Source: Maritalea mobilis
GTDB lineage: Bacteria > Pseudomonadota > Alphaproteobacteria > Rhizobiales > Devosiaceae
Reading direction: 5' to 3'
Assembly (NCBI RefSeq): GCF_004363175.1
Contig: NZ_SNYR01000001.1
Coordinates: 1,178,001 to 1,242,000 of the forward strand
DNA: 64,000 nucleotides
Below, one piece after another: positions 37,057 to 45,554 of this stretch. Position numbers and translations under genes: made by a program. Within the stretch, counting starts at the first letter, position 1; each line of letters opens with the position of its first letter. Below the pieces are notes generated by a model. That model was given only the letters and a program-made list of their open reading frames with translations. It searched no databases and was not told the origin of the DNA.

Positions 37057-39003
37057 TTAAAAAGCCTGTCCTATACCAAGATATAGGCCATAATTTGGTT
37101 CCCCAGAAATATTTTTAAGTGGGATCGCCAAATCTGCACGGATCGGCCCAAGCGGTGTCAAATAACGCACGCCAACGCCAACACCGGTATAAATATCGCC
37201 GCCCTGCCCCGGTATATTCGACGTGAAGGCGCCGCCCATATCCACAAAGCCAACCACGCCAATTTGCTCGGTTGCTTTGTAACGCACTTCTGCTGATGTT
37301 TCGAAGTAGGACAACCCACCAGTGGGCACGCCTGCGCCCGTTCTCGGCCCAGCCGCTTGGAAGGCATAGCCACGAATAGAGCCGGCACCGCCAGCAAAGA
37401 ACCGACGGTCCACCGGAACGTCAGCCAAATCCGCACCGATGATCGAACCAGCCGCCGCACGACCTGCCAAAACCAATTTGGCTTCATCATCAAATGCATA
37501 ATAGGTGCTGGCTTTCACCGAAGTTTTTACAAATTGCGCACCACTGTCAAAAGCGTAAGTTGGCTCTGCATAGGCAACAGCAAAAATACCTTCGGTGGGA
37601 TTAAGCGCGTCATCGCGCGTGTCATATGTCAACTCAAAGGGGGCCGAAACTATAGACTGATTGGTGGTCACGCCATCCACAGTCAACACCGCATATTCGC
37701 CCGTCAAACCGCCACGCACACTCAATTCGTCCGTAATATCATGCGTCAAATTGGCTTCAATTTTACCGCCGCGCTTGGTGAAGGCCTTCGGGTTCTCAAT
37801 GTCAAATGAGATTTTGCCTTCAAAACTTGTTTTTGGGCCAAATGCATTGGGCTTGAAATAAACCAGCGCTGTATGGAAATCGAGCTGATCCAGCCCGCCT
37901 TGACCGATGCGATTGACCGAACCTTCAACCCGCACTTTTTCTGCACTGCCAAACAAATTGCGGTGCACCCAGAAACCTTCAACGCCCAGCCCATCTGTAT
38001 TGCCGATTGTGGCGCCTACACCAATGGTGCGCGGCTTGCGCTCACTCACCTCAATATTCAAATCAACCAAATCGGGTCGATCCGCGCGGCGCTCGCGCTT
38101 GATCACCACGCTGTTGAACACACCCAATTCCTGCAAATTACGCGTTGCACGCTTGGTGATTTGCGGACGATAAATCTCACCACGCGGCAGATCAGCAATT
38201 TCAATAATGGTCTGCTCGCGCACATCTTTTGCGCCAGAAACCCGCACATTGCCGATATGGGCCAACTGCCCCGTTTCAATGCGCAAAGTGACATCAAGTT
38301 GGTTTGTCCGGTGGTCTGCCTCAATGGTCCGATCCACCACTTCAGCAAAGGCATAGCCCTTGTCCCGCCATTCAGACAGGATTGCGTTTTGCGCCTCCAA
38401 AATCACATCTGATTTGGCCACATCGCCCGCGCGCAGACCATAATCCGCCACCACCAGCGGCTGCCCATTGGTGCGCACATCTGGTGTCGCAAACACAAAT
38501 TGCGGCCCCGCTTCCACCTGAATGGTGACTTGAGTGGCTTTACCTTCAAGGTTCACATCCAGCGGCACCTGATCCAACGGGGTGCCATTGATCAAAATTT
38601 TCAGCACCGCGCCATAATAAGCTTCGCCATACATGGCGGCCACAATGCGCTTTTGATCCACTCTGGCGCGGGTTAAAAGGCTCACACTATCTTCAGGCGC
38701 TTCAGCTTGATCACTCACCAAAAGCGAGGCATTGGCGATCACTTGTTCAAGATCGGCATTATCCACTTGGATTTGCGTTGCATAGCGCACCTCGCCCGCC
38801 ACAGGCTCCAGATTGGCAGCGCTGGTGATCCGCGCTTCACCTCCGCCAAACGGCCACAATTGAGATAAACTGAACGCACTTGCAGGCGCCGCGGCCATAC
38901 TCAGCAGCGCGACGACAGAAATTCCCGCAAAACCCTTACGCACCAAATTAGACAATTTGCTGCTACTCCAAACACTTAACTTAAGACCGATCTTAACCGC
39001 CAA
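37057..39003 (-). CDS. tamA: TamA, outer-membrane BamA/Omp85-family assembly protein
   Basis: A 648-residue Omp85 protein. A signal peptide ends near AAPASA (about residue 43), a periplasmic POTRA region spans about residues 65-330, and a 16-strand barrel domain occupies the C-terminal half. The barrel has RGYAFQAAGPR, the conserved lid-loop (V/I)RG(Y/F)-type motif, and ends GLYLGIGQAF with a terminal Phe as needed for outer-membrane insertion. It pairs with TamB encoded directly downstream. The unusually long signal segment (residues 1-43) may mean that a later start is used. Confidence 0.92.
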   Translation of the reverse strand: MAVKIGLKLSVWSSSKLSNLVRKGFAGISVVALLSMAAAPASAFSLSQLWPFGGGEARITSAANLEPVAGEVRYATQIQVDNADLEQVIANASLLVSDQAEAPEDSVSLLTRARVDQKRIVAAMYGEAYYGAVLKILINGTPLDQVPLDVNLEGKATQVTIQVEAGPQFVFATPDVRTNGQPLVVADYGLRAGDVAKSDVILEAQNAILSEWRDKGYAFAEVVDRTIEADHRTNQLDVTLRIETGQLAHIGNVRVSGAKDVREQTIIEIADLPRGEIYRPQITKRATRNLQELGVFNSVVIKRERRADRPDLVDLNIEVSERKPRTIGVGATIGNTDGLGVEGFWVHRNLFGSAEKVRVEGSVNRIGQGGLDQLDFHTALVYFKPNAFGPKTSFEGKISFDIENPKAFTKRGGKIEANLTHDITDELSVRGGLTGEYAVLTVDGVTTNQSIVSAPFELTYDTRDDALNPTEGIFAVAYAEPTYAFDSGAQFVKTSVKASTYYAFDDEAKLVLAGRAAAGSIIGADLADVPVDRRFFAGGAGSIRGYAFQAAGPRTGAGVPTGGLSYFETSAEVRYKATEQIGVVGFVDMGGAFTSNIPGQGGDIYTGVGVGVRYLTPLGPIRADLAIPLKNISGEPNYGLYLGIGQAF

Positions 39004-39088
39004 ACCCTACCATAGTGCTAAGCCCGTTTCAAAACCCGTTTTATGCAAACGCACAAATTCAGTTTCGCCGCAGCTCATGGCAGCAATT

Positions 39089-39104
39089 TGTCACCGAAGT
39101 GACA
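39089..39104. repeat. Perfect palindrome in the tamA/epimerase divergent gap
   Basis: TGTCAC-CGAA-GTGACA, 6-base arms with a 4-base spacer, lies between tamA (starts 39003, minus strand) and the gene starting at 39143. It has operator-like geometry, but I cannot name a regulator. The remaining ~120 bases of the gap show nothing else. Confidence 0.4.
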
Positions 39105-39142
39105 CCTAACCCGCCTAAAACCAAAACAAAAATCAAATAGCG

Positions 39143-40093
39143 GTGATCACCATCATGGAAAATCGAATTGGCTTTAGCGTCGGCAATTATGGCCAGCAAG
39201 GGGATTTGGACGCATTGGGCAAGCGCATTGCTCAACAAGTCGATATGGGCGCCAATTTTTGCGAGCTAAATGCCTCCAATCTTGATGCTGTTTCTGCCTG
39301 CCGATTGATGCCCGAACGCCTCGCCAAATTGAAAAATATTCTGGCGCGTCAAAAGATTGCCTATTCTCTTCATGCGCCAATTGCCATCAATTTAATGGAC
39401 CGCCCCCATATTGAGCATCATTTGCGCGCAGCTATGGCCAGCCTTGAATTGGCCGCCGAATGCGACGCCGAAATCATGGTCCTGCATCCAGGCCGTGTGC
39501 ATCCCGGCCATTGGGCCGACAATGCCAGCAACTTACTGGCGCTCGAGGCTGAAGATTTGCATGTTTTGGCCGACCGGGCCCAAAATCTAGGCGTCACAAT
39601 TGCCTATGAAAACCTCAATCCCAATCGCCACAATATTGCAGGCACCGAGACATCTTATGCCTTGGATTTGAGCGCTCTGGCCAACCAGCTTTCCCGCATC
39701 AATCATCCGCACCTTGTGGCTTGTTTTGATGTGAGCCATGCCCAACAAGGTGCAACGCTGCAGGGCTATGATGTTTTAGACAAACTGCCCGATTTGGAAC
39801 CGCATATCGGGCATATCCATTTCTCCGATTCCACAGGCGCCCCCGCCACCATCAAATGGGATAATGATGGCGAACGGTTATTTTTCGGCATTGGCGACAT
39901 GCATGCCGCCCCCGGCTTTGGCACCATCGATTTTGAAGCCATTGCAAATGCACTCAAGCTAGAAAAACCTCCTGGCATCATCATCGAGCTAAAAGGCAAT
40001 CACTATGCCCATTCCGGCCGCCAAACCTTGGCTGCCGCGCAAAACTTTGCCGCGCAGCTAAGCGAGGAAATAGACAATCCCACCCACCAATAG
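39143..40093 (+). CDS. Sugar phosphate isomerase/epimerase-like TIM-barrel protein
   Basis: The 316-residue protein belongs to the AP endonuclease family 2/xylose-isomerase-like barrels. Putative divalent-metal ligands appear in HPGRVHPGHW, YENLNPN, CFDVSHA, HIHFSDS and the terminal IELKG strand. Members act as isomerases, epimerases or nucleases; no substrate can be read here. The start could be GTG 39143 or ATG 39155, neither with a strong ribosome site. Its last 36 bases overlap the convergent permease gene ending at 40058. It stands next to, but is not transcribed with, the phosphonate genes. Confidence 0.75.
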   Translation: MITIMENRIGFSVGNYGQQGDLDALGKRIAQQVDMGANFCELNASNLDAVSACRLMPERLAKLKNILARQKIAYSLHAPIAINLMDRPHIEHHLRAAMASLELAAECDAEIMVLHPGRVHPGHWADNASNLLALEAEDLHVLADRAQNLGVTIAYENLNPNRHNIAGTETSYALDLSALANQLSRINHPHLVACFDVSHAQQGATLQGYDVLDKLPDLEPHIGHIHFSDSTGAPATIKWDNDGERLFFGIGDMHAAPGFGTIDFEAIANALKLEKPPGIIIELKGNHYAHSGRQTLAAAQNFAAQLSEEIDNPTHQ

Positions 40094-40543
40094 CGGTATC
40101 GGCCATGTTACAGCAAAGCGCAGCATAAAGTTGCGTCCGCCCAACAAAGGCAATTCATAAGCGAGGATCTTACTGGTGGAGAACAGCGCCCACGCTGTGG
40201 TGTAGGCCATAACGGGTGCAATGGCTGCGCCAGCTTTCAGCGCGCCCGCGCTAATTGCAAAGCAAACAAAGGCCCCGCCTGGCGTGATCGGGCCAAGAAA
40301 ACTGGCCAGCACGATAGCGCCAAAGCCCGCCTCTTTACCCAATACCGATCGCACCTGATCCTGCGGTAACAGCTCTGCAAACAGGCCTGCGCCCAGCAAT
40401 GCGATGCCAATGCGTGGCAAGGTGAACTTTAACAATTCAACCGCTGCCGTCAGCGCTTCGCCTCGCTGACCAGTGCGCCCGAGCCGCTGCCACGCATAAA
40501 AAACGCCTACCCAAATCACAATCGTGCCGATCAAAATATTCAT
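40058..40543 (-). CDS. Permease half-protein B (ArsP/DUF318-like)
   Basis: About 161 residues with four or five hydrophobic segments. The motif LASFLGPITPGGAFVCFAISAGALKAGA closely parallels the corresponding segment of the gene just upstream (40540-41118). ATG 40541-40543 overlaps that gene's stop as ATGA. Full-length predicted permeases of the ArsP_1 (DUF318) group carry two such repeats in one chain, so this looks like one half of a split transporter. Substrate is unknown; it is last in the phn transporter transcription unit. Confidence 0.65.
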   Translation of the reverse strand: MNILIGTIVIWVGVFYAWQRLGRTGQRGEALTAAVELLKFTLPRIGIALLGAGLFAELLPQDQVRSVLGKEAGFGAIVLASFLGPITPGGAFVCFAISAGALKAGAAIAPVMAYTTAWALFSTSKILAYELPLLGGRNFMLRFAVTWPIPLLVGGIVYFLA

Positions 40544-41118
40544 GCTCGCGCCTCCGCAAACATCTTCCGTGCGGCGAGGCCGCATATAATGGGCAAGATA
40601 ACTGATATGGATAAGCGCAGCAAAACAAAGTCTGCATGCAAGAAAGACATTTCCCAGATCAATGTGCGATTAAGATTCAGCAGGCTCCACCCGGTCACAA
40701 AAGCAACAAGCGCACCAGCATCAACGCCAGCCACAACAAAGCCCGCCGCCAACGGATAAACCATCATGGGACCACCCGGCATCAGCGCGCCGAGAAAAGC
40801 CGCCAGTCCGAGCCCCCAAATGCCGCGTTCCCCGCCAACCATATTGGCAATTTTATCATTGGACACCAGCAATGGGATGGCCGCTGCGATAAACACACCG
40901 CCGAGAATTTTCGGTGACAGGGTGACCGCAAACACGATGGTTTCGCCGAATATTTCAACCACCCGCCAAAGGCCCTTTTGGGCGATAACACCGATCGCTG
41001 CAAACAGCGTCATCGCCACAAGAACCAGAAATCCACCATCGAAGATTTTGCGCTTTTTGGGTTTAGGCGCAGCCGTAGCGGCTTGGTCTTCAGCGGTATT
41101 TTTCAATGAATGCGTCAA
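40540..41118 (-). CDS. Permease half-protein A (ArsP/DUF318-like)
   Basis: A 192-residue membrane protein with a hydrophilic, basic N-terminus (APKPKKRK at about 17-24) and about five helices. Its core [31 protein letters not shown] matches its downstream partner (LGxxxPGGxxxxxxxxAG). The start appears to be TTG (41118 or 41106), because the first in-frame ATG lies within the first helix. It overlaps the hexapeptide transferase gene by up to 29 bases. Being stoichiometrically coupled by ATGA to the next gene, it probably forms a heterodimer with it. Confidence 0.65.
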   Translation of the reverse strand: MTHSLKNTAEDQAATAAPKPKKRKIFDGGFLVLVAMTLFAAIGVIAQKGLWRVVEIFGETIVFAVTLSPKILGGVFIAAAIPLLVSNDKIANMVGGERGIWGLGLAAFLGALMPGGPMMVYPLAAGFVVAGVDAGALVAFVTGWSLLNLNRTLIWEMSFLHADFVLLRLSISVILPIICGLAARKMFAEARA

Positions 41119-41698
41119 TATCTAATGCTCTAATATCCGGAATAGCGGCCTTATATTTGTCGCGTGGCCAGTCCCAAACTGCGATTTGCTCAAGCGCTTC
41201 CGCCTGCGCTTCGGTGAAGCGGCGCTTGATCAGTTTGGCAGGCACGCCACCAACAACACTATAGGGTGCAACATCTTTCGTCACCACCGCCCCGGCACCA
41301 ACAACTGCGCCATTGCCAATCGTCACCCCTGCGGTCACGGTTACCCCGTGACCAATCCACACATCATGGCCGATATGTACCCAATGGTCTTTGCGCCAGT
41401 CAAAAAACTCTTGGTCGTCGTCCCCCAGATCATATTGCTCGGCGCGATAGACTGAATGATGCTGCAAGGCCCGCCAGGTTGGATGGTTGCCCGGGTTAAT
41501 CCGCACCGAATTTGCAATGGAGCAAAACTTGCCAATGCTGGTCCACACCACGTGGCAATCTTGGGTAATATAGGAATAATCACCCATTTCACTTTCGCGC
41601 ATCATGGTGCCTTTGCCCACATCGGTCCATGCACCCAGAGTGCAGTCCTTCAGATCAGCTTCCGGGTGTATTGTTGGCGCTTCACTCAATTGCTTCAT
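41090..41698 (-). CDS. Phosphonate-cluster hexapeptide-repeat transferase
   Basis: A 202-residue left-handed beta-helix protein with isoleucine-patch hexapeptide repeats ([34 protein letters not shown]) and the closing [14 protein letters not shown] of acetyltransferases. It matches the transferase family regularly found in phosphonate utilisation loci (TIGR03308 type), whose substrate is not settled. It lies 71 bases after phnE2 in the same direction, supporting that link. Acetylation of an aminoalkylphosphonate, as PhnO does, is a reasonable but unproven role. Confidence 0.82.
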   Translation of the reverse strand: MKQLSEAPTIHPEADLKDCTLGAWTDVGKGTMMRESEMGDYSYITQDCHVVWTSIGKFCSIANSVRINPGNHPTWRALQHHSVYRAEQYDLGDDDQEFFDWRKDHWVHIGHDVWIGHGVTVTAGVTIGNGAVVGAGAVVTKDVAPYSVVGGVPAKLIKRRFTEAQAEALEQIAVWDWPRDKYKAAIPDIRALDIDAFIEKYR

Positions 41699-41769
41699 TT
41701 TTCATCCCTTAATTGAAAGTGGGGCGCAGATCGCGCCCCAGTTAGAACAGTGTCGCATGGCATTTTGCG

Positions 41770-42627
41770 TTATTTTGTGTCGCCAAACTCGCCAATAATC
41801 TTCTTACGAATTTTCGCGCTCAACCAGTCAATGATGTAAACCATGATGATGATCAAAAAGATGATCGACCATGCTTCATCCCATTTGTATGCCGAAATCC
41901 GATCCGACAGCAAAAAGCCAATACCGCCTGCGCCCACAATGCCCAAAATCGTGCCGGACCGTACGTTAGACTCAAAATTGTAAAGCAGTATGGAAATGAT
42001 CACCGGGCTCACTTGTGGCATCACCCCGAACCGCACCGTTTGGAACCGCGAGCCGCCGGAGGCTTTCACCCCATCAACGGGCTTCTCAGAGGTATTCTCA
42101 ATCGCCTCAGAAAACAGTTTGGCGAATGTGCCAATTTCGGAAACAGCCATCGCCAAAATTCCCGGCAGCGGCCCCAGGCCAAACGCACGGATAAAGATCA
42201 GTGCCAAGATCAAGGTTTCAAACGCCCGGATCACATCATAACCCCGACGCGTTGTATGCCGTAAAAACGGAATGCGGTTGATGTTTTTCGCGCCCAAAAA
42301 TGACAGCGGGAACGCGATGACCGCACCAAGCACAGTGCCCAAAAAGGCGATGGCCAATGTTTCCAAAAGACCTTCTAAGATCGGCGCAAACTCAAACCAG
42401 CTTGTCCAAATATAAGGCGGGAACATAAAGCTCAGCACCCGGCCAAAACGCTCCACACCGGTCATAATCCGTGCAGGCGAAAAATCGAACACAATCAGGC
42501 AGTAAATAAATAGGCCGACAATGCCAACCCAAACCGCGGCCCGCTGTAAACGCACCTGCAATGGTTCGCTGTATAAATGCGGAACCTGCGCGCGATAATG
42601 GGCGATTTCTTTTTCAGTCACATTCAT
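41770..42627 (-). CDS. phnE: Phosphonate ABC transporter permease PhnE (second copy)
   Basis: The 285-residue permease has about six helices and the PhnE EAA-like loop VDGVKASGGSRFQTVRFGVMPQVSPVI. GTILGIVGAGGIGFLL follows, as is typical of the family. It overlaps the upstream permease gene by four bases (ATGA). The two permeases are distinct paralogs and likely form a heterodimeric channel for phosphonate uptake driven by PhnC. Confidence 0.93.
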   Translation of the reverse strand: MNVTEKEIAHYRAQVPHLYSEPLQVRLQRAAVWVGIVGLFIYCLIVFDFSPARIMTGVERFGRVLSFMFPPYIWTSWFEFAPILEGLLETLAIAFLGTVLGAVIAFPLSFLGAKNINRIPFLRHTTRRGYDVIRAFETLILALIFIRAFGLGPLPGILAMAVSEIGTFAKLFSEAIENTSEKPVDGVKASGGSRFQTVRFGVMPQVSPVIISILLYNFESNVRSGTILGIVGAGGIGFLLSDRISAYKWDEAWSIIFLIIIMVYIIDWLSAKIRKKIIGEFGDTK

Positions 42628-43565
42628 GTGCGCTCTCCCATGCCGATAATGCGGTGACGCAGTTTTTCCGATAGAAAATCAATCACCATCACGGTGACGA
42701 AAATGATGATAAAGAGGGCCGATAAATCGGTATATTCTTGAAAGCTCATCGCCGTGCGGAATTCTTGGCCCAAGCCACCTGCGCCCACATAGCCAATGAT
42801 TGAGGAGGCCCGCACATTGATCTCAAAGCGCAGCAATGTGTAGCTGATGATATTCGGCATCACCTGCGGCACAGCGCCATAGCGGATTTGATCGAACCAA
42901 CTGCCCCCGGCAGCTTTCACGCCCTCCAGCGGACGCATATCGATATTCTCATTGACTTCAGAATAGAGCTTACCCAGCGATCCTGTGGCATGTAGCGCAA
43001 TCGCCAACACGCCAGCCATTGGCCCAACAGAAAAGCAAAACACAAAGATCAGCGCCCAAACCAGTTCAGGCACCGTACGTGCAATTTCCAAATAGCGACG
43101 ACACACCCAAAGCACATATTTATTGGGCGTCAAATTTCGGGCCGCCGGAAACGACAGAACGAAACCGCCAATCACCCCAAGCACCGTCGCCATAAACGCG
43201 ATCAAAATCGTCTCGAGCAAAAGCTGCATCCACACGGGCCAGCGCCAAAACCAATTGGCCAAATCTGCACCCAGATTTTCCCACGTTAAAGTGGGGATGG
43301 TCTGCACAATAAATTCGCCCAATCGGGGCAATCCGGCTGAAATAATCCATTGCCACTCGCGGGCACCATCAATGGTGGTCACTTGGGTCACTTTGAAAAA
43401 GTCACCAATCCAAGCCGTCACCACAAACAGGACAAAAAAGACCAAACTGCCAATTGCCCAATTGACGCGCATGCTGCGTCTGTGGGCATTAAAATCGTGC
43501 TCAAACTGGTCCATCGCCGAGCTGCTGGGCGGCAAATCATGTATGCTGGTCGCCTGCAAGGTCAT
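42624..43565 (-). CDS. phnE: Phosphonate ABC transporter permease PhnE (first copy)
   Basis: About 313 residues, with the PhnE loop LEGVKAAGGSWFDQIRYGAVPQVMPNI and SSIIGYVGAGGLGQEF. The ATG at 43563-43565 is favoured over the frame's TTG at 43580 because GAAGGAAGAG lies just upstream of it as a ribosome site. It follows phnD across a stem-loop and precedes the second permease with an ATGA overlap. Confidence 0.93.
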   Translation of the reverse strand: MTLQATSIHDLPPSSSAMDQFEHDFNAHRRSMRVNWAIGSLVFFVLFVVTAWIGDFFKVTQVTTIDGAREWQWIISAGLPRLGEFIVQTIPTLTWENLGADLANWFWRWPVWMQLLLETILIAFMATVLGVIGGFVLSFPAARNLTPNKYVLWVCRRYLEIARTVPELVWALIFVFCFSVGPMAGVLAIALHATGSLGKLYSEVNENIDMRPLEGVKAAGGSWFDQIRYGAVPQVMPNIISYTLLRFEINVRASSIIGYVGAGGLGQEFRTAMSFQEYTDLSALFIIIFVTVMVIDFLSEKLRHRIIGMGERT

Positions 43566-43588
43566 ATGCTCTTCCTTCAATAAAAGAA

Positions 43589-43615
43589 CGGACTATGCCC
43601 AAAAGACATAGTCCG
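43589..43615 (-). terminator. Stem-loop between phnD and phnE
   Basis: Perfect 9-base arms CGGACTATG (43589-43597) and CATAGTCCG (43607-43615) lie after phnD on the minus strand, followed by TTCTTTTATT. It is probably a partial terminator or 3'-end stabiliser that raises binding-protein levels over the permeases. Confidence 0.65.
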
Positions 43616-43632
43616 CCCCATCTTGTCAGTTC

Positions 43633-44565
43633 TTAGCCGCCACGACGCTGTTGGCGCAGCCATTCACGCATATCAACGATCCACTGATAACGCTCATGGT
43701 CAACTTCCACATAGCCATTATCTGGGTTTGGATCTTCAGGGTCGAATGAAGAGTAAACTTTGTAATCTTCAGGACGCGCTGTTGGAAACGCCTTCATGGC
43801 TTCAGCAAAATCAGCAATCATTTCTTCAGGCAAGCTGGCGCGAGCAGTCCAAGGGCCAGATGTAATTTCTGGGCTTTCCCAAATTTTACAAACAACGCCT
43901 TCGTCAATCATGCCTTTGTTTTCCATGCGTTGATAAACGCCATCTTCGTCATTGTTCTGATATGTTGACGCAGTGTTGAATGTGCCGTTTACAACGCCTT
44001 GCACACCAGCTTCATGCGAACCAGAGAATGGCACAGCAGAGAAATATTCCTCTGGCTTAAAGCCTTCTTTTTCGATGAAGTTGAAGTAAGGCACCGCATA
44101 GCCAGAAGTTGAGTCTGGGTCAGCAAAAGCGTGTACTTTGCCTTTGGCGTCAGCAAGGCTCTTAATGCCGCTGTCACAACGTGTGACCACAATTGAGCGG
44201 TAGCCTGTGTTGCCATTCAATTTTTGTGAAGTCAAAAACGGGATCACACCGCCATTTGTGGCATTGTAAACCGCTGCATATGAAGAAGAACCAAAGCTCG
44301 CAAATTCGATTTGGTCAGCGGCCATGGCCTGCACAACACCATCATAATTTCCAGCGGTGAAGAACTCAACTTTAACGCCAAGTGTTTCTTCAAGATAAGA
44401 ACGCAAAGGCTCGTTACGCTCCAAACGGTCTTGCTCGTTTTCGCCAGAAAGAATACCAAATTTCACAACTTGATAATCGTCTTTCCAACCTTCTGCCGCA
44501 GCTGGTGCAACAAAGGCAGGGGTCATCATCAACGCCAAAAGCGCAGTACTTGTCAGCAACTTCAT
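43633..44565 (-). CDS. phnD: Phosphonate ABC transporter binding protein PhnD
   Basis: About 310 residues. The ATG 44563-44565 starts a signal peptide (MKLLTSTALLALMMTPAFVA) cleaved near AAA/EG, with a CAGGAGA ribosome site; the longer frame to 44616 has none. The mature domain has family features such as KFGILSGENEQDRLERNEPL, AADQIEFASFGSSSYAA and FADPDSTSGYAVPYF. It binds phosphonates, or possibly phosphate or phosphate esters, in the periplasm for PhnCEE. Confidence 0.93.
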   Translation of the reverse strand: MKLLTSTALLALMMTPAFVAPAAAEGWKDDYQVVKFGILSGENEQDRLERNEPLRSYLEETLGVKVEFFTAGNYDGVVQAMAADQIEFASFGSSSYAAVYNATNGGVIPFLTSQKLNGNTGYRSIVVTRCDSGIKSLADAKGKVHAFADPDSTSGYAVPYFNFIEKEGFKPEEYFSAVPFSGSHEAGVQGVVNGTFNTASTYQNNDEDGVYQRMENKGMIDEGVVCKIWESPEITSGPWTARASLPEEMIADFAEAMKAFPTARPEDYKVYSSFDPEDPNPDNGYVEVDHERYQWIVDMREWLRQQRRGG

Positions 44566-44605
44566 GGGGGTTCTCCTGATAGATATGCTGGTTAGGTGTT
44601 GGGAA

Positions 44606-45412
44606 TTATGCTGCAACGCGTGGCCGATTGCCGACCGAAGTTGAGGTTACAGCTTCGTTGAAATCGTCCAGGCCATCTGCGCCATAAATATCGCGCACAA
44701 CCGCATCGGTGAGCTCGTGGGCTGGGCCGTCAAACATCACTTGGCCTTGGCGCATGGCGATGATCCGCCCGCAATATTCGCGCGCTGTATCCAGCGTATG
44801 CAAATTGACCAAAACTGTGAGTTTATCTTCTTCATTGATGGTGCGCAGTGCATCCATCACGCGGGTTGCGTTGCCCGGATCGAGCGAGGCTATTGGCTCA
44901 TCCGCCAACATAATGCGTGGGTTTTGAACCAGCGCGCGAGCAATGGCGACGCGTTGCTGTTGTCCGCCAGATAAGGTGCCAGCACGTTGCAAGGCAAACG
45001 GCACCATATCCAACCGATCAAGCGCCTTTGCCGCCATGGTGCGCTCTTCATCAGAAAAACGCATTGCAGTGGACGACAGAACGCCGTGCTCGGCCACCCG
45101 GCCAATCAACACATTAGTGATCACATCCAACCGGTCCACCAGGTTGAATTGTTGAAAGATCATCGCGCAATCGCGCCGCCACTGGCGCAGGGCCTTGCCT
45201 TTTAGCTTGGTGATGTCGACGCCATCGAACGAAACAGAACCTTCTGTCGGTTCGATCAAGCGGTTGATCAACCGCAGCAAAGTGGATTTGCCAGCACCGG
45301 AGCGGCCAATCACGCCCACAAACTGCCCAGCTTCAATGTCGAGCGTGGCGCTATCCACCGCTTTGGTGGTGCCAAAATGCTTTGAAAGTCCAGAAATATT
45401 AAGAGCGGTCAT
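44606..45412 (-). CDS. phnC: Phosphonate ABC transporter ATPase PhnC
   Basis: The 268-residue ATPase has Walker A GRSGAGKST at residues 36-44, the Q-loop in AMIFQQFNLVDRLDV, the signature LSGGQQQRVAIARAL and Walker B IMLADEPIASLD. QQFNLV and the NVLIGR segment are typical of PhnC. It is the first gene of the transporter unit, about 140 bases downstream of phnM, with a region between that may carry its own promoter. Confidence 0.94.
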   Translation of the reverse strand: MTALNISGLSKHFGTTKAVDSATLDIEAGQFVGVIGRSGAGKSTLLRLINRLIEPTEGSVSFDGVDITKLKGKALRQWRRDCAMIFQQFNLVDRLDVITNVLIGRVAEHGVLSSTAMRFSDEERTMAAKALDRLDMVPFALQRAGTLSGGQQQRVAIARALVQNPRIMLADEPIASLDPGNATRVMDALRTINEEDKLTVLVNLHTLDTAREYCGRIIAMRQGQVMFDGPAHELTDAVVRDIYGADGLDDFNEAVTSTSVGNRPRVAA

Positions 45413-45491
45413 TTCACCCTCCCCTTTTCATTCGGATGATTTAGGGAAGTGATACCGCGCCTAAATGACGCTCTATGTGCAGAAATATAAA

Positions 45492-45506
45492 ACTTGTGTC
45501 ACAAGT
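45492..45506. promoter_or_regulatory. Perfect palindrome upstream of phnC
   Basis: ACTTGTG-T-CACAAGT: 7-base arms around a single central base, about 80 bases before the phnC start. Its compact symmetry fits a dimeric repressor such as a GntR-family protein (PhnF is encoded in this cluster). It is unlike the direct repeats of a Pho box. Binding is not shown. Confidence 0.4.
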
Positions 45507-45539
45507 CCGGATGAATTGGTTGAAACCCAATTCATCCGG
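45507..45539 (-). terminator. Long hairpin after phnM
   Basis: Perfect 13-base arms CCGGATGAATTGG (45507-45519) and CCAATTCATCCGG (45527-45539) close a 7-base loop just 16 bases after the phnM stop. There is no T-run directly after the stem, but size and place fit the end of the C-P lyase transcript or a processing site before phnC. Confidence 0.65.
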
Positions 45540-45554
45540 TATTTATTCAGCCTT

